From the NCBI RefSeq assembly GCF_016598535.1, contig NZ_CP066779.1, forward strand, positions 4,462,053-4,526,052: a DNA stretch of 64,000 bases, written 5' to 3'. The translations under genes and the position numbers were made by a program. The notes beneath the pieces are model-generated. The model worked only from the letters and a program-made list of their open reading frames with translations. It did not search any database and had not been told where the DNA came from. Positions 44,543 to 53,671 of this stretch are shown piece by piece (the first letter of the stretch is position 1; the number at the start of each line of letters is the position of its first letter). Source of the stretch: Rhodococcus sp. P-2 (GTDB lineage Bacteria; Actinomycetota; Actinomycetes; Mycobacteriales; Mycobacteriaceae).

Positions 44543-45973
44543 ATGTCCGCACCCGAATTGGAGCACGCACAGACGCGCGCGTCCAACGACAGTTCTCCCC
44601 CGAAGACGCAGGTTGGCGGCGCCAGACCACTGATACTGCGTCTGCATTTCTACGCCGGCATTCTCATCGGGCCGTTCATCCTCATCGCCGCGTTGAGCGG
44701 CGGCCTCTACGCGATGGCGCCCACCATCGAGAAGTTCGTTTACAGCGACTACCTCCAGACCGACACCACCGGACAGATCGCGTCTCTGAACGACCAGATC
44801 CGTTCCGCTCAGCAGTATCGACCGGACCTGACGGTCTCGGCAGTACGTCCGTCCCCTGCTGCCGGAACCACCACACGGGTCCTGTTCACCGATCCGTCAC
44901 TGGGCGAATCGGAGAGGCTCGCGGTCTTCGTCGATCCGGTGCTCGCACAGCCGGTCGGCGAGTTGGCCGTGTACGGAAGCAGTGGTTCGCTGCCATTGCG
45001 CACCTGGATCTCCCAATTGCATCGCCACCTTCATCTGGGCGAACCCGGCCGCCTCTACAGCGAATTGGCCGCGTCGTGGATGTGGGTGGTCGCACTCGGT
45101 GGCGTCTACCTGTGGTTCCGTCGATACCGCACCGCCAGGAACGCTCGTCTGCTCACGATCGACCGAGCGTCCACCGGACGAAGCCGGACCCTGAACTGGC
45201 ACGGTGTCGTCGGCATCTGGATAGCAGTTGCATTGGTCTTCCTCTCGGCGACCGGCCTCACGTGGTCGACCTACGCCGGAGAGAACGTCAGCAATCTGAG
45301 AACCGCATTAAGTTGGACGACGCCCTCCGTCGTGAAAACTCTCGGCGACGCTCCCCCACCGGCGACAGGCGGGCACGAGGGCCACGACATGGCCCCCGCT
45401 GCCACCGGCACTCTGACCGATACCAACGTCGGACGCGTCGACACCGTCCTCGGAATCGCCAGATACAACGGGATCACCGGTCCAGTCGAAGTATCGATAC
45501 CTGCCAATGCCGAGACAGCGTTCACCGTCGCTCAGACTCGTGAGCCCTGGGTGTTCAGCAACAACACCATCGCCATCGACGGAGCGACACAAAAGGTCAC
45601 CGACGAGTTGTGGTTCTCGGATTGGCCACTCGCAGCCAAACTTTCGGCCTGGGGAATCCAACTCCACATGGGCCTGCTGTTCGGCCTTGCCAACCAGATC
45701 GCACTCGCCGCACTGGCGCTCGCGCTGGTCAGCGTGGTCATTCGGGGTTACATCATGTGGTGGCGCCGACGCCCCACCCGTGGCTCCGACTGGGCAGTCG
45801 GCCGGGTTCCTGCCCGCGGCGGAATCCGCAACCTCTCCCCGATCAGCCTCGTTGCGCTCGTCGCGATCACGGCGCTGGTCGGCTGGTTCGTTCCGCTACT
45901 CGGCATCAGCCTGCTCGCATTCCTGCTGATCGACGTGTGCATTGCGGCGTTCAAACGCCGCGCCACTACCTGA
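44543..45973 (+). CDS. PepSY-associated transmembrane protein
   Basis: 476 residues. After a disordered start come membrane helix 1 (LHFYAGILIGPFILIAALSGGLY), a periplasmic PepSY part, helix 2 with LHRHLHLGEPGRLYSELAASWMWVVALGGVYLWF, helix 3 (WHGVVGIWIAVALVFLSATGLTW), a second PepSY part with GHEGHDM, and two helices at the end. This is the layout of PepSY-TM proteins, many linked to iron or copper redox at the membrane; the His clusters support heme or metal contact. It is followed by the PCuAC and Dyp genes, apparently in one operon. Confidence 0.88.
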   Translation: MSAPELEHAQTRASNDSSPPKTQVGGARPLILRLHFYAGILIGPFILIAALSGGLYAMAPTIEKFVYSDYLQTDTTGQIASLNDQIRSAQQYRPDLTVSAVRPSPAAGTTTRVLFTDPSLGESERLAVFVDPVLAQPVGELAVYGSSGSLPLRTWISQLHRHLHLGEPGRLYSELAASWMWVVALGGVYLWFRRYRTARNARLLTIDRASTGRSRTLNWHGVVGIWIAVALVFLSATGLTWSTYAGENVSNLRTALSWTTPSVVKTLGDAPPPATGGHEGHDMAPAATGTLTDTNVGRVDTVLGIARYNGITGPVEVSIPANAETAFTVAQTREPWVFSNNTIAIDGATQKVTDELWFSDWPLAAKLSAWGIQLHMGLLFGLANQIALAALALALVSVVIRGYIMWWRRRPTRGSDWAVGRVPARGGIRNLSPISLVALVAITALVGWFVPLLGISLLAFLLIDVCIAAFKRRATT

Positions 45974-45997
45974 CAATCACGAATTACGGAGACACAC

Positions 45998-46498
45998 ATG
46001 ACTGTTCGCACCAAGATATTCGCAGCTGTTGCATTGACCGCAGCTCTCGCGCTGACCGGCTGTTCTTCCAACTCCGACAAGGAAACCGAAGCTGCACAAT
46101 CCATCACAGTTCAGGATCAATGGGTCAAGGCCGCGCCGGAAGGCATGAGTGCGGCGTTCGCCGAACTCGTCAACTCCAGTGACAAGGACGTACGCGTGGT
46201 CTCGGCCACCAGCCCCGCGTCGTCTCGACTCGAATTGCACGAAGTCGTGACCGGCGACGGCGGAACGATGACGATGCGCCCCAAGGACGGCGGTTTCCTG
46301 GTCCCTGCCAACGGTTCCGCCTCCCTTACCCCGGGCGGTGACCACCTGATGTTCATGGACCTGTCGGCGCCGCTGCTCCCGGGCGCCGAAACCGATCTCA
46401 CCCTGATCTACGACGACGGCTCCAGCACCACGTTCACAGCTCAGATTCGCGACTTCTCCGGTAATCAGGAGAACTACGACCCGAATCACGGTGGCTGA
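45998..46498 (+). CDS. PCuAC-type copper chaperone lipoprotein
   Basis: 166 residues with lipobox LTGC (Cys22). The copper-binding pattern H-M-x-M is present in the LELHEVV...GGTMTMRP...GGDHLMFMDL stretch, matching the PCuAC family that delivers copper to cytochrome oxidase or sequesters it outside the membrane. The end is acidic (NQENYDPNHGG). It overlaps the next gene by eight bases, so they are cotranscribed. Confidence 0.9.
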   Translation: MTVRTKIFAAVALTAALALTGCSSNSDKETEAAQSITVQDQWVKAAPEGMSAAFAELVNSSDKDVRVVSATSPASSRLELHEVVTGDGGTMTMRPKDGGFLVPANGSASLTPGGDHLMFMDLSAPLLPGAETDLTLIYDDGSSTTFTAQIRDFSGNQENYDPNHGG

Positions 46499-47708
46499 GC
46501 ACACGAACCCGCCCAGCCGAGCTCTCAGCCGGCGGCGCCTTCTCGGAGGAGGCGCCGCCGCGCTCGGCGTCGCGGGAATAACCTGGGGCGCAACCACAGT
46601 GGTCGAGCGCAGCGAACACGACCAGCAAGCAGGCAAGCTCGTGGAACCGTTCTACGGAGTCCACCAAGCTGGGATCGCCACCACTCCACAAGCGCACGGC
46701 ACGTTCATCGGGTTCGACCTCTTGCCTGGAACCGATCGAGCAGTCGTCGTCGGGATCATGAAGATGTGGTCCGAGGATGCGTCACGGCTGACCGCCGGCA
46801 GTCCGGCGTTGGCGGACACCGAACGGGAACTTGCCGTGGATCCGGCGCGCCTGACGGTGACCGTCGGTTACGGCCCTGGCCTGTTCACCAAGCTGGGATT
46901 GCAGGCACGTCAACCGGACTGGTTCGAGCCGTTGCCGAGCTACGCGATCGATCGACTCGACGAACGATGGGGCGGCTCGGATCTGCTGCTGCAGATCTGC
47001 GGCGACGATCCGGTGACCATTGCTCACGCCGTTCGAGTGCTGACCAAGAACGTCCGATCACTGACGACAATCCGATGGACGCAGAAAGGATTCCGGAACG
47101 CACGTGGCACCACACCCGAAGGAACCACGATGCGCAATCTCATGGGCCAAGTGGACGGGACGGTCAATCCTGCTCCGGGAACAGTGGATTTCGATTCACT
47201 GATCTGGCACGACGGGACCGGGCAGTCGTGGCTCGCGGGCGGAACCTCGTTGGTACTACGACGCATTCGCATGGAAATGGATACCTGGGACGAACTCGAT
47301 CGCTCGGGACGCGAACTCACCATGGGGCGCACGTTGTCCAATGGCGCTCCGCTCAACGGAACCGACGAATTCGACGAAGCGGACTTCACTCTCACGGACA
47401 AGTTCGGTATTCCGGTGATCCCGCCAGGATCACACATCGCCAGAGCACACCGAACACATGAAAAGGAGCAGTTCTTCCGCCGGGCTTACAACTACGACGA
47501 CGCACCCGAGAGCGGGCAGACCTCGAACTCGGGGTTGATCTTCGCCGCGTTCCAACGGGACATCGCCGAGCAATATCTGCCGGTCCAACAGCGGTTGAGT
47601 GACTTCGACGCACTCAACGAGTGGACGACGCCGATCGGTTCTGCGGTGTATCTCATTCCGCCGGGGTGCACCGAGAACGATTACCTCGGAAGCGGTTTGC
47701 TCGGCTGA
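46491..47708 (+). CDS. Dyp-type heme peroxidase with Tat signal (EfeB-like)
   Basis: 405 residues from GTG 46491. A Tat signal (SRRRLLGGGAAALGVAG) begins near 12, so the folded heme enzyme is exported. The distal GxxDG motif is GQVDG with the catalytic Asp; the proximal His and an Arg lie in PPGSHIARAHRTHEK. EfeB-type peroxidases can oxidise dyes, release iron from heme or support iron import. Together with PepSY and PCuAC this suggests redox handling of iron or copper in the envelope. A strong terminator follows. Confidence 0.92.
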   Translation: MAEHTNPPSRALSRRRLLGGGAAALGVAGITWGATTVVERSEHDQQAGKLVEPFYGVHQAGIATTPQAHGTFIGFDLLPGTDRAVVVGIMKMWSEDASRLTAGSPALADTERELAVDPARLTVTVGYGPGLFTKLGLQARQPDWFEPLPSYAIDRLDERWGGSDLLLQICGDDPVTIAHAVRVLTKNVRSLTTIRWTQKGFRNARGTTPEGTTMRNLMGQVDGTVNPAPGTVDFDSLIWHDGTGQSWLAGGTSLVLRRIRMEMDTWDELDRSGRELTMGRTLSNGAPLNGTDEFDEADFTLTDKFGIPVIPPGSHIARAHRTHEKEQFFRRAYNYDDAPESGQTSNSGLIFAAFQRDIAEQYLPVQQRLSDFDALNEWTTPIGSAVYLIPPGCTENDYLGSGLLG

Positions 47709-47725
47709 CAACACCGGGTAACGAT

Positions 47726-47765
47726 ATTGTGGGGGCGGGATCCGAACGGATCCCGCCCCCACAAT
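47726..47765. terminator. Perfect 19-bp bidirectional terminator
   Basis: ATTGTGGGGGCGGGATCCG and its exact complement, two unpaired bases in the centre. It lies between the convergent Dyp peroxidase and GIY-YIG-like genes. Confidence 0.85.
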
Positions 47766-47788
47766 GCCTTCTACCTGAAGCTGTTGCG

Positions 47789-48925
47789 TTACTTGGACTT
47801 ACGAGGTCCCGGCATAGCCGCACCCGGACGAGCGGTAGTCAACCTCGTGACCCACCCACTGGCGGGCCACTTCTTCAGGCCGACGTTGTGCGGGGTGACC
47901 TCGGTTCCGACGTACTTGGCAGCAAGCTCGTCGTCGACGGTTCCGTTGAAACGCCACAGTTGACTTCCGTCGGCATTGCGAGTGGAGACCTCCCATGACT
48001 GTGCGCGGAAGGCACCACGAATGATGCTGTCGGCAAAGACCAGAACGGGAATGCCGATCTCGGCACGGACAGCCGCACCGGCAGACCACTCGGCGCGTGC
48101 GAGTTCGTAAATCTCTTCCGGCGTTGCTCCCGGACGGGCGGAGGCCGGTACGTGGAGGACGATGCTCGGCGTCGGGAGTTCCGGCGCGGGATCGGCCGAG
48201 TATCGCAACGCGAGTTCCTCGACGCGGGTCGCACGGGCGTCCTTGTCCGAGGTATCGCCCGCGAGGTTGGTCAGGCCGTCTCCCGCGTCGGTAATCCGCA
48301 AGGCTTCCACGATGCCGCGGACGACCTCTCCGGTAGTGGCAGCCGAATCGGTGGCGGCGGAAACAGATCGGAGGAGTACGAAGTGCTCCACTGCCGAACC
48401 TGCGTCGTAGATTTCACGGATCCGAGCGATCTTGGCTGCCGTCACAGCAGCATTCGACTCGGCCGGGCCGTCCGCTCCCTCGAGATTCGCGAGTTCACCG
48501 AGCGCTTCGAACACCGGCGCGAACACCTGGTTTCCCGTGCCGTGCCCGACATGGAATACCTGGTCGTTACGTGGGTCACGCAGCGCAAAGACATACTGCC
48601 CCAACCGCTTCCCGACCTTTTCGGTGAACGGCTGCGGAGCCGGCTTCCTGACGACGACCTCGGTGGACAGAGTGCGCATCACGGCCAGACGCAGTGCGTC
48701 GGGCACGCTGGCAGAACCGGCAGCACCGGAAAAGATTGCCGCCGAGGCAGCGCTGATCGAGGTGAACGTGCGGCCGACTTGCTTCTCGAGAGATGCAGAG
48801 ACCGTACCGACCGCAGTCAGTTTTGCATCGAGGGTGCCGTCACCCTCGACAAGGAACTCCTTGATCAACGGAGCAACGAGCAGGGTGGAGCCGATAGCGC
48901 GAGGAACTGTCCAGACAATAGCCAT
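47789..48925 (-). CDS. LEM-3-like GIY-YIG domain protein, unknown role
   Basis: 378 residues. Residues about 105-150 (GQYVFALRDPRNDQVFHVGHGTGNQVFAPVFEAL) match the start of the LEM-3-like GIY-YIG nuclease fold, though Tyr-Ile-Gly is here FHVGHG. The first 100 residues and the last 120 (ELARAEWSAGAAVRAEIGIPVLVFADSIIRGAFR...) do not match any motif I know. A DNA nuclease or binding role is possible. It is transcribed towards the Dyp gene. Not an intron or mobile-element gene by context. Confidence 0.55.
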   Translation of the reverse strand: MAIVWTVPRAIGSTLLVAPLIKEFLVEGDGTLDAKLTAVGTVSASLEKQVGRTFTSISAASAAIFSGAAGSASVPDALRLAVMRTLSTEVVVRKPAPQPFTEKVGKRLGQYVFALRDPRNDQVFHVGHGTGNQVFAPVFEALGELANLEGADGPAESNAAVTAAKIARIREIYDAGSAVEHFVLLRSVSAATDSAATTGEVVRGIVEALRITDAGDGLTNLAGDTSDKDARATRVEELALRYSADPAPELPTPSIVLHVPASARPGATPEEIYELARAEWSAGAAVRAEIGIPVLVFADSIIRGAFRAQSWEVSTRNADGSQLWRFNGTVDDELAAKYVGTEVTPHNVGLKKWPASGWVTRLTTARPGAAMPGPRKSK

Positions 48926-48970
48926 GACACGAGCCTAGGCGATCACTTCGAGACGCGAGGCGAACGCGAC

Positions 48971-49564
48971 TCAGCCCGCCGCTGTCGGCCCGGCCAGTCC
49001 CTGCACAAGTAGGTTCCAGGCCGCGTGCGCGACTTCTTTTCGTGAGCTCTCGGCGGTCCGTTCCATGATCGCGGCGAACATGGCGATCGCCAGGATCACG
49101 TCCTCGGCAGTGACGGACTCGCGTATCTTCCCAGCTCGACGCGCCTCGTCGAGGCGACCTTCGAGAAGATCGGTCAGGCGGGTGCCGGCCGAATTCAGTC
49201 GTGAATCGCCGAAGGAGACGGGCTTGATGACCTCCACGAACACGATCGAGGTGGTGATCTGGTCGACCAACAAACGAAAAAGATCGTCGAGAGTCGAATC
49301 CGGATCGGCAGCCAGATCTTGCAACTCGACGATGTTCTCGTCGAACACTGCGAGTGCCAGGCTTTCGCGAGTGGGAAAGTGCCGGTAGAGGCTGCCCTGG
49401 CCGACGCCGGCCGTACGGGCGATCAGGCTGAGCGGAGCAGCGAAACCCTGGGTGGCGAACACCTCGCGAGCTGCTGAGATGAGTGCCGCACGATTGCGCG
49501 CCGCGTCTCTCGGCCCTCTGTTGAGAGATCCGCTATTGACGCGGCCAGACGATGTCACGCACAC
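48971..49564 (-). CDS. TetR family regulator with a perfect operator
   Basis: 197 residues, starting at GTG 49564. The helix-turn-helix is LSLIARTAGVGQGSLYRHFPTRESL near residues 43-67. The next gene on the other strand is an LVIVD protein, and a perfect 12-base inverted repeat sits directly between them. So it probably represses itself and perhaps the exported pair. Such GVGQGSLYRHFP-type TetRs often control exporters or oxidoreductases; here the target is unusual. Confidence 0.88.
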   Translation of the reverse strand: MCVTSSGRVNSGSLNRGPRDAARNRAALISAAREVFATQGFAAPLSLIARTAGVGQGSLYRHFPTRESLALAVFDENIVELQDLAADPDSTLDDLFRLLVDQITTSIVFVEVIKPVSFGDSRLNSAGTRLTDLLEGRLDEARRAGKIRESVTAEDVILAIAMFAAIMERTAESSRKEVAHAAWNLLVQGLAGPTAAG

Positions 49565-49570
49565 TACGAT

Positions 49571-49598
49571 ACCAACCGGACAGCATTGTCCGGTTGGT
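49571..49598. promoter_or_regulatory. Perfect TetR operator
   Basis: ACCAACCGGACA and its exact complement TGTCCGGTTGGT flank GCAT. It lies seven bases upstream of the tetR start, overlapping its promoter and close enough to influence the divergent gene at 49737. Confidence 0.8.
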
Positions 49599-49736
49599 TG
49601 CGGCCCGACACCGGTTCACACCCCGACCCGACCGTCGTGAGCGCTCGAACCCGCGCCTGCCCTCCGTGCTGCCTGTCCGTGAGATACGTCTGCCCGTGAG
49701 ATACGAAAGGCAATCCCGCACCGGGAGTTGGACTCG

Positions 49737-51302
49737 ATGAAATCGTTCACGACCATCAGAACCAGATCTGCCATCGCGCTCGTCGCATTGATCACCATCC
49801 TTCCCGTGTGTGTCGCCGCGGCCGAACCAGCCACCGCCCCCGGCTCGATCCTCGAGACCTCCGGTGTCGGTTCGAACGCGGCGAGTCGTGCGGAGTGCGG
49901 GCCTGGTTCGATGCCCGAGACCGGGTTGCAGGGTGATGTTCCGGCCGAGGACCGAAACAGCGGACGCAGCCGGGATGGTTACAGCTGCAACATGTCTCAG
50001 ATCGGTGGTTACTCGGGTCGCGGTGGCGGGATCACATCCACCAACTTCGAACACTGCTCGTACGTCGGCAGCTTCTTCCCCGGGAACCTCCTCGGCCCCG
50101 CGCAAGGCGTCCAAGTTCTCGACGTGTCAGATCCTGCCAACCCCGCACTCACCGCCACTCTGACCGAACCGGCGATGCTGGCCGGAACGTGGGAGAGCCT
50201 CAAGGTCAACGCCACGCGAAAGCTGCTGGTGGGCACGGGCGTTCCGCTCTTGACCGGCGTCGGCCTGATGTCGGTCTACGACATATCCGACTGCGCGCAC
50301 CCGAAACTGCTCAACCCCGGGCCGGGAACCGATCTGGGAATGCTGCTGCCCATCACCAATCACGAGGGTGGGTTCTCACCGGACGGGAACACCTACTGGT
50401 CTTCCGGCACCGCCCCCGGCGTGGTGAGCGCCGTCGATCTCACCGATCCCACCAACCCGCGTGTCATCTGGCAGGACCTCATCGGGTTGTCGACCCACGG
50501 ATTCGGAATCAGTCCCGACGGAACCCGCATGTACCTGTCGAACAATCTCGGCGGAATACATGTTCTCGACATCAGTGAGGTTCAGCGCCGCGTCCCCAAC
50601 CCTCGGGTGCGCCAACTGTCCCAGCTCTCGTGGACCGACGGGTGGGCCACCCAGCACAGCATTCCGGTGACGTACGACGGTTCGCCGTACCTGTTCACCG
50701 TCGACGAAGGCGGTTCAGGCGGAGTCAAATTGATCGACGTCTCCCATGACGACGAACCGTCGGTCGTCAATTCGGTGAAGCTCGAGATCAATCTGCCGGA
50801 GAATCAAGACGCTGCGCTGGCGTCCGCTGCCGGCGGATCGCTGTTCGCGTACGAATCTCACTACTGTTCGGCCGATCGCCCGGTCGACCCGACGGCGCTG
50901 GCATGCGGATGGATCTCGAGCGGAATTCGGGTCTTCGACATTCGAGATCCCTTCGATGTCCACGAAATTGCGTACTTCAACCCACCTGCTCGGACCGGCG
51001 ACAATCTCCAACTCGCCAACTCGCCGCACGCTCTCGCGTCGCTCATCGGGGTACCCATCCTCAGCACCCCGGCAATCGCGCAGTCGATCGCGCAGGGCCA
51101 GTTCGACCCCGGCCAAGCGCTGAGTTCGCGGTCGGGCATGCTCGCTCTCGGCGACATCTCGACCGATTGGTGCTTCTCCCCACCCGAATGGCGAGGTACC
51201 ACATTGTGGGCGACGTGCGCCGACAACGGCTTTGTTGCCATGCAACTCGAAAACGGTGTCTACACACCACCCGCCGACCAGAAGACGACCGTGGGATCAT
51301 GA
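49737..51302 (+). CDS. Exported LVIVD-repeat protein
   Basis: 521 residues. A Sec signal peptide (SFTTIRTRSAIALVALITILPVCVAAAEP) leads into a beta-propeller-like series of strands with repeats such as GVQVLDVSDPANP, GLMSVYDISDCAHP, GVVSAVDLTDPTNP, GIHVLDISE and GIRVFDIRDPFD, the LVIVD signature. Cysteines (CGPGS, GYSCNM, HCSY) may pair. GGGAG at a normal distance supports ATG 49737 over a TTG at 49728. It overlaps the DUF305 gene (ATGA). Such propellers often handle metals or act as scaffolds; role unknown. Confidence 0.85.
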   Translation: MKSFTTIRTRSAIALVALITILPVCVAAAEPATAPGSILETSGVGSNAASRAECGPGSMPETGLQGDVPAEDRNSGRSRDGYSCNMSQIGGYSGRGGGITSTNFEHCSYVGSFFPGNLLGPAQGVQVLDVSDPANPALTATLTEPAMLAGTWESLKVNATRKLLVGTGVPLLTGVGLMSVYDISDCAHPKLLNPGPGTDLGMLLPITNHEGGFSPDGNTYWSSGTAPGVVSAVDLTDPTNPRVIWQDLIGLSTHGFGISPDGTRMYLSNNLGGIHVLDISEVQRRVPNPRVRQLSQLSWTDGWATQHSIPVTYDGSPYLFTVDEGGSGGVKLIDVSHDDEPSVVNSVKLEINLPENQDAALASAAGGSLFAYESHYCSADRPVDPTALACGWISSGIRVFDIRDPFDVHEIAYFNPPARTGDNLQLANSPHALASLIGVPILSTPAIAQSIAQGQFDPGQALSSRSGMLALGDISTDWCFSPPEWRGTTLWATCADNGFVAMQLENGVYTPPADQKTTVGS

Positions 51303-51955
51303 CGGTGCCACGATCGGTCAAAGCCGTCGCGCTCGTAGCTGCGGCACTGATGCTGCTCGTACTCGGCGCAGCACTACGTCCCCTGTTTGCACCCGAGAAC
51401 CACACGCAGACAGCTGTTCTGAGCGAAACCGAAACCGGATTCGTACACGACATGGCGGCCCACCATCAACAGGCACTCTTCATTCTCGCGCGTCTGAGTC
51501 CTGATGTGGACCCGGCGGTAACGAGACTGGCCCAACAGATCGACGACGTTCAACGAACGGAAATCGGTGTCATGCTCGGTTGGCTGCGGTTGGCCGGTGT
51601 CCCGCCGAACAGTAGAACGCCGATGGCGTGGATGGAGGCGTCACCGAGCAGTGCGGGCGACTCTCATCATCACCCGGCAACGCCGGAAACAGAGGCCGAC
51701 GCCATGCCGGGCATCGCTACGACGGAAGAACTCGAGAAACTGAGCGCCGCTCGCGGGTTCGACGCCGAGGTGCTGTTCCTTCAACTGATGGAACGCCACC
51801 ACCGTGGCGGGATCGCCATGGCACAGGTGGCCGATACCCTGCTCGAGAGCGGGCCAGTTAAACAGTCCGCCCGCGACATGATCAACACGCAGAGTCAGGA
51901 GTCCGGGCTGATGACACTGATGCTCGGACAACGTGGGGCACAACCACTGCACTGA
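51299..51955 (+). CDS. DUF305 family exported/membrane-anchored protein
   Basis: 218 residues. One N-terminal hydrophobic segment (AVALVAAALMLLVLGAAL) anchors or exports it. Two typical DUF305 pieces follow: FVHDMAAHHQQALFILA and LQLMERHHRGGIAMAQVA, each with a Met/His-His pair likely to bind copper or another metal. A His-rich linker (GDSHHHPATP) lies between them. DUF305 proteins occur in copper-handling or multicopper oxidase contexts. It is translationally coupled to the LVIVD gene, so the two products may work together at the surface. Confidence 0.88.
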   Translation: MTVPRSVKAVALVAAALMLLVLGAALRPLFAPENHTQTAVLSETETGFVHDMAAHHQQALFILARLSPDVDPAVTRLAQQIDDVQRTEIGVMLGWLRLAGVPPNSRTPMAWMEASPSSAGDSHHHPATPETEADAMPGIATTEELEKLSAARGFDAEVLFLQLMERHHRGGIAMAQVADTLLESGPVKQSARDMINTQSQESGLMTLMLGQRGAQPLH

Positions 51956-52018
51956 CCCGCATGTGCACTGACTACCATGGGTGTCGACCTGTGAACTACA
52001 GAAAGAATCGACACTTCA

Positions 52019-52942
52019 ATGACCCTGCTCGTTCGCGGAATCGAATGGTCGAACCCGACAGCACCGCGGATCCAATGCGTCGACGACACCACTTCCGCTA
52101 CGACCTTCTTCACTCACGACTCGGTTCTGCGGTTTTCCGTCGACGAGAAGAAGGGCCGCCGCTGCCTCGGCTGGCGAGATCTCACCGCAGAAGGTCGAGG
52201 GCACTCGCCGTGTGACCGCGAGGCCACGGTCGTTGCCGGGCGCCAATGCGACCGGTGCCGAAATCGCGAGGGGTTCACCACAGTTCATCAGGCACACGTC
52301 AGCGGGGCGCACATTCATCCGAACGTGCGCACCTACCTCGCACAACCACAATGGCTCTACGTGGACGTATTCGCCGGCGGTCAGATGAAGGTGGGGACGG
52401 CGTCCGAGTTTCGCAAACATCCGCGAGTCGCCGAGCAGGGCGCGGTCTGCGCGTTGTTCGTCGCGCGGTCGACGGACGGTTACAGCATCCGTTCGCTCGA
52501 AGCCAGAGCGTCGGAAGAGTTCCACTTGAGCCAGGCCATACGTACGTCTCGGAAGATCGAGGCGTTGACGGGAACTCTTGATCGCGAAAAACTCCGAAAG
52601 TCGTTGCACCACTTCGTATCGTCGATCAGCGACGAGCTGAAGGACATCGGATCGGACATCGACGGCATCGAGATCCTGGAGGCTCCCGAAGAATGGCGGG
52701 CGCCGGCATGCGCCGACGTGGTCTTCGATGCCGCACCGTTAATCGCGTATCCGCACACTTTCGAGTCCGGGGAGCATTCCCTGTATCTGGAGGGCCTTGC
52801 CGGTTCGATCGCATCGATGCGGATCGACCCCGATCCTGAATCACCACGCTTTGTCGCGGACGTGTCCGGACTGGTCGGTCGAACCATCACCGTCGGCGAG
52901 TTCGAGTCCCCAGGCGTGGCGATTCAGGAATCGTTGTTCTGA
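52019..52942 (+). CDS. DUF2797 family protein
   Basis: 307 residues. It has the DUF2797 features: Cys-His-Cys-type ligands near the start (GHSPCDREAT and GRQCDRCRNR), then LAQPQWLYVDVFAGGQMKVGTAS, a GIY-YIG-like strand pair. No signal peptide. The family is widespread in actinobacteria and uncharacterised; a zinc-binding, nucleic-acid-related role is plausible. It is convergent with a lipoprotein gene seven bases away. Confidence 0.8.
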   Translation: MTLLVRGIEWSNPTAPRIQCVDDTTSATTFFTHDSVLRFSVDEKKGRRCLGWRDLTAEGRGHSPCDREATVVAGRQCDRCRNREGFTTVHQAHVSGAHIHPNVRTYLAQPQWLYVDVFAGGQMKVGTASEFRKHPRVAEQGAVCALFVARSTDGYSIRSLEARASEEFHLSQAIRTSRKIEALTGTLDREKLRKSLHHFVSSISDELKDIGSDIDGIEILEAPEEWRAPACADVVFDAAPLIAYPHTFESGEHSLYLEGLAGSIASMRIDPDPESPRFVADVSGLVGRTITVGEFESPGVAIQESLF

Positions 52943-52949
52943 AGGTTGG

Positions 52950-53420
52950 TCAGCAGCTTCCCGCAGTCGCTGCGGCGAATCCGCGAGTGACCTCGGCCTG
53001 CTCGTCGGCAGACAAGCTCGACCATTCGGGATAGGCCTGGATGGAGGTCAGCATGTCGTTTGCCAATGATTCACGCGTCATGCCCATTTCCTCGCCCGAC
53101 TCGTCAATCGCCGGCTGGTATGCGTCGAGGTACCGGAGAACGTCGGAGCACGCCTGCGCGTAGGTCCGTGGCAGCGCCGAACTCACATTCGGGTCCGACG
53201 GGACCTCGGCCGGGACGCTCGAGTCGACGGGCGGTGCCTCGGTAGTCGATTCCGGCGACGTCGCCGGAGCCGCGGATGACGTCGTCGGCGTCGCAGTGGC
53301 GGTCGCCGAAGCGGAGGAAGTGAGTGTTCCGACCTCGGTCGGCTTGTCTCCGTCAGAACCGCAGGCAACCAGCGCCACCAGCGAGCAGGCACCGATGAAC
53401 CCGGTGATCGTTTTCTTCAT
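52950..53420 (-). CDS. Small lipoprotein with Ser/Thr/Pro-rich linker
   Basis: 156 residues. The lipobox is LVAC (Cys20). Residues 30-85 form a Ser/Thr/Ala/Pro linker, then a helical C-terminal domain with two cysteines (TYAQACSDVLRYLDAY and TAGSC). The layout matches many rhodococcal surface lipoproteins of unknown function. Confidence 0.75.
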   Translation of the reverse strand: MKKTITGFIGACSLVALVACGSDGDKPTEVGTLTSSASATATATPTTSSAAPATSPESTTEAPPVDSSVPAEVPSDPNVSSALPRTYAQACSDVLRYLDAYQPAIDESGEEMGMTRESLANDMLTSIQAYPEWSSLSADEQAEVTRGFAAATAGSC

Positions 53421-53671
53421 CCTTCAAGGATGCCAGAGGGCAGCCGGCGTTCGAACCGACCGGCGCCGCCGACCGGCCGGGATCGCCTGGGCGGCCCGTC
53501 GAATCCGAGCGCCTCGTCGGCCCGACTGCAGGATTGGACCGTATGCCCCGTCCGCCAACCCATGCTACCGTGATTTAACTGCAAAGTAACTATGGGTGGG
53601 ATTGTCCGGTCTGCCGCGTTCATCCGGAACGCTCTGATCGGAAATAGTTCGTTTTTAAGGGGCTGGAACGA

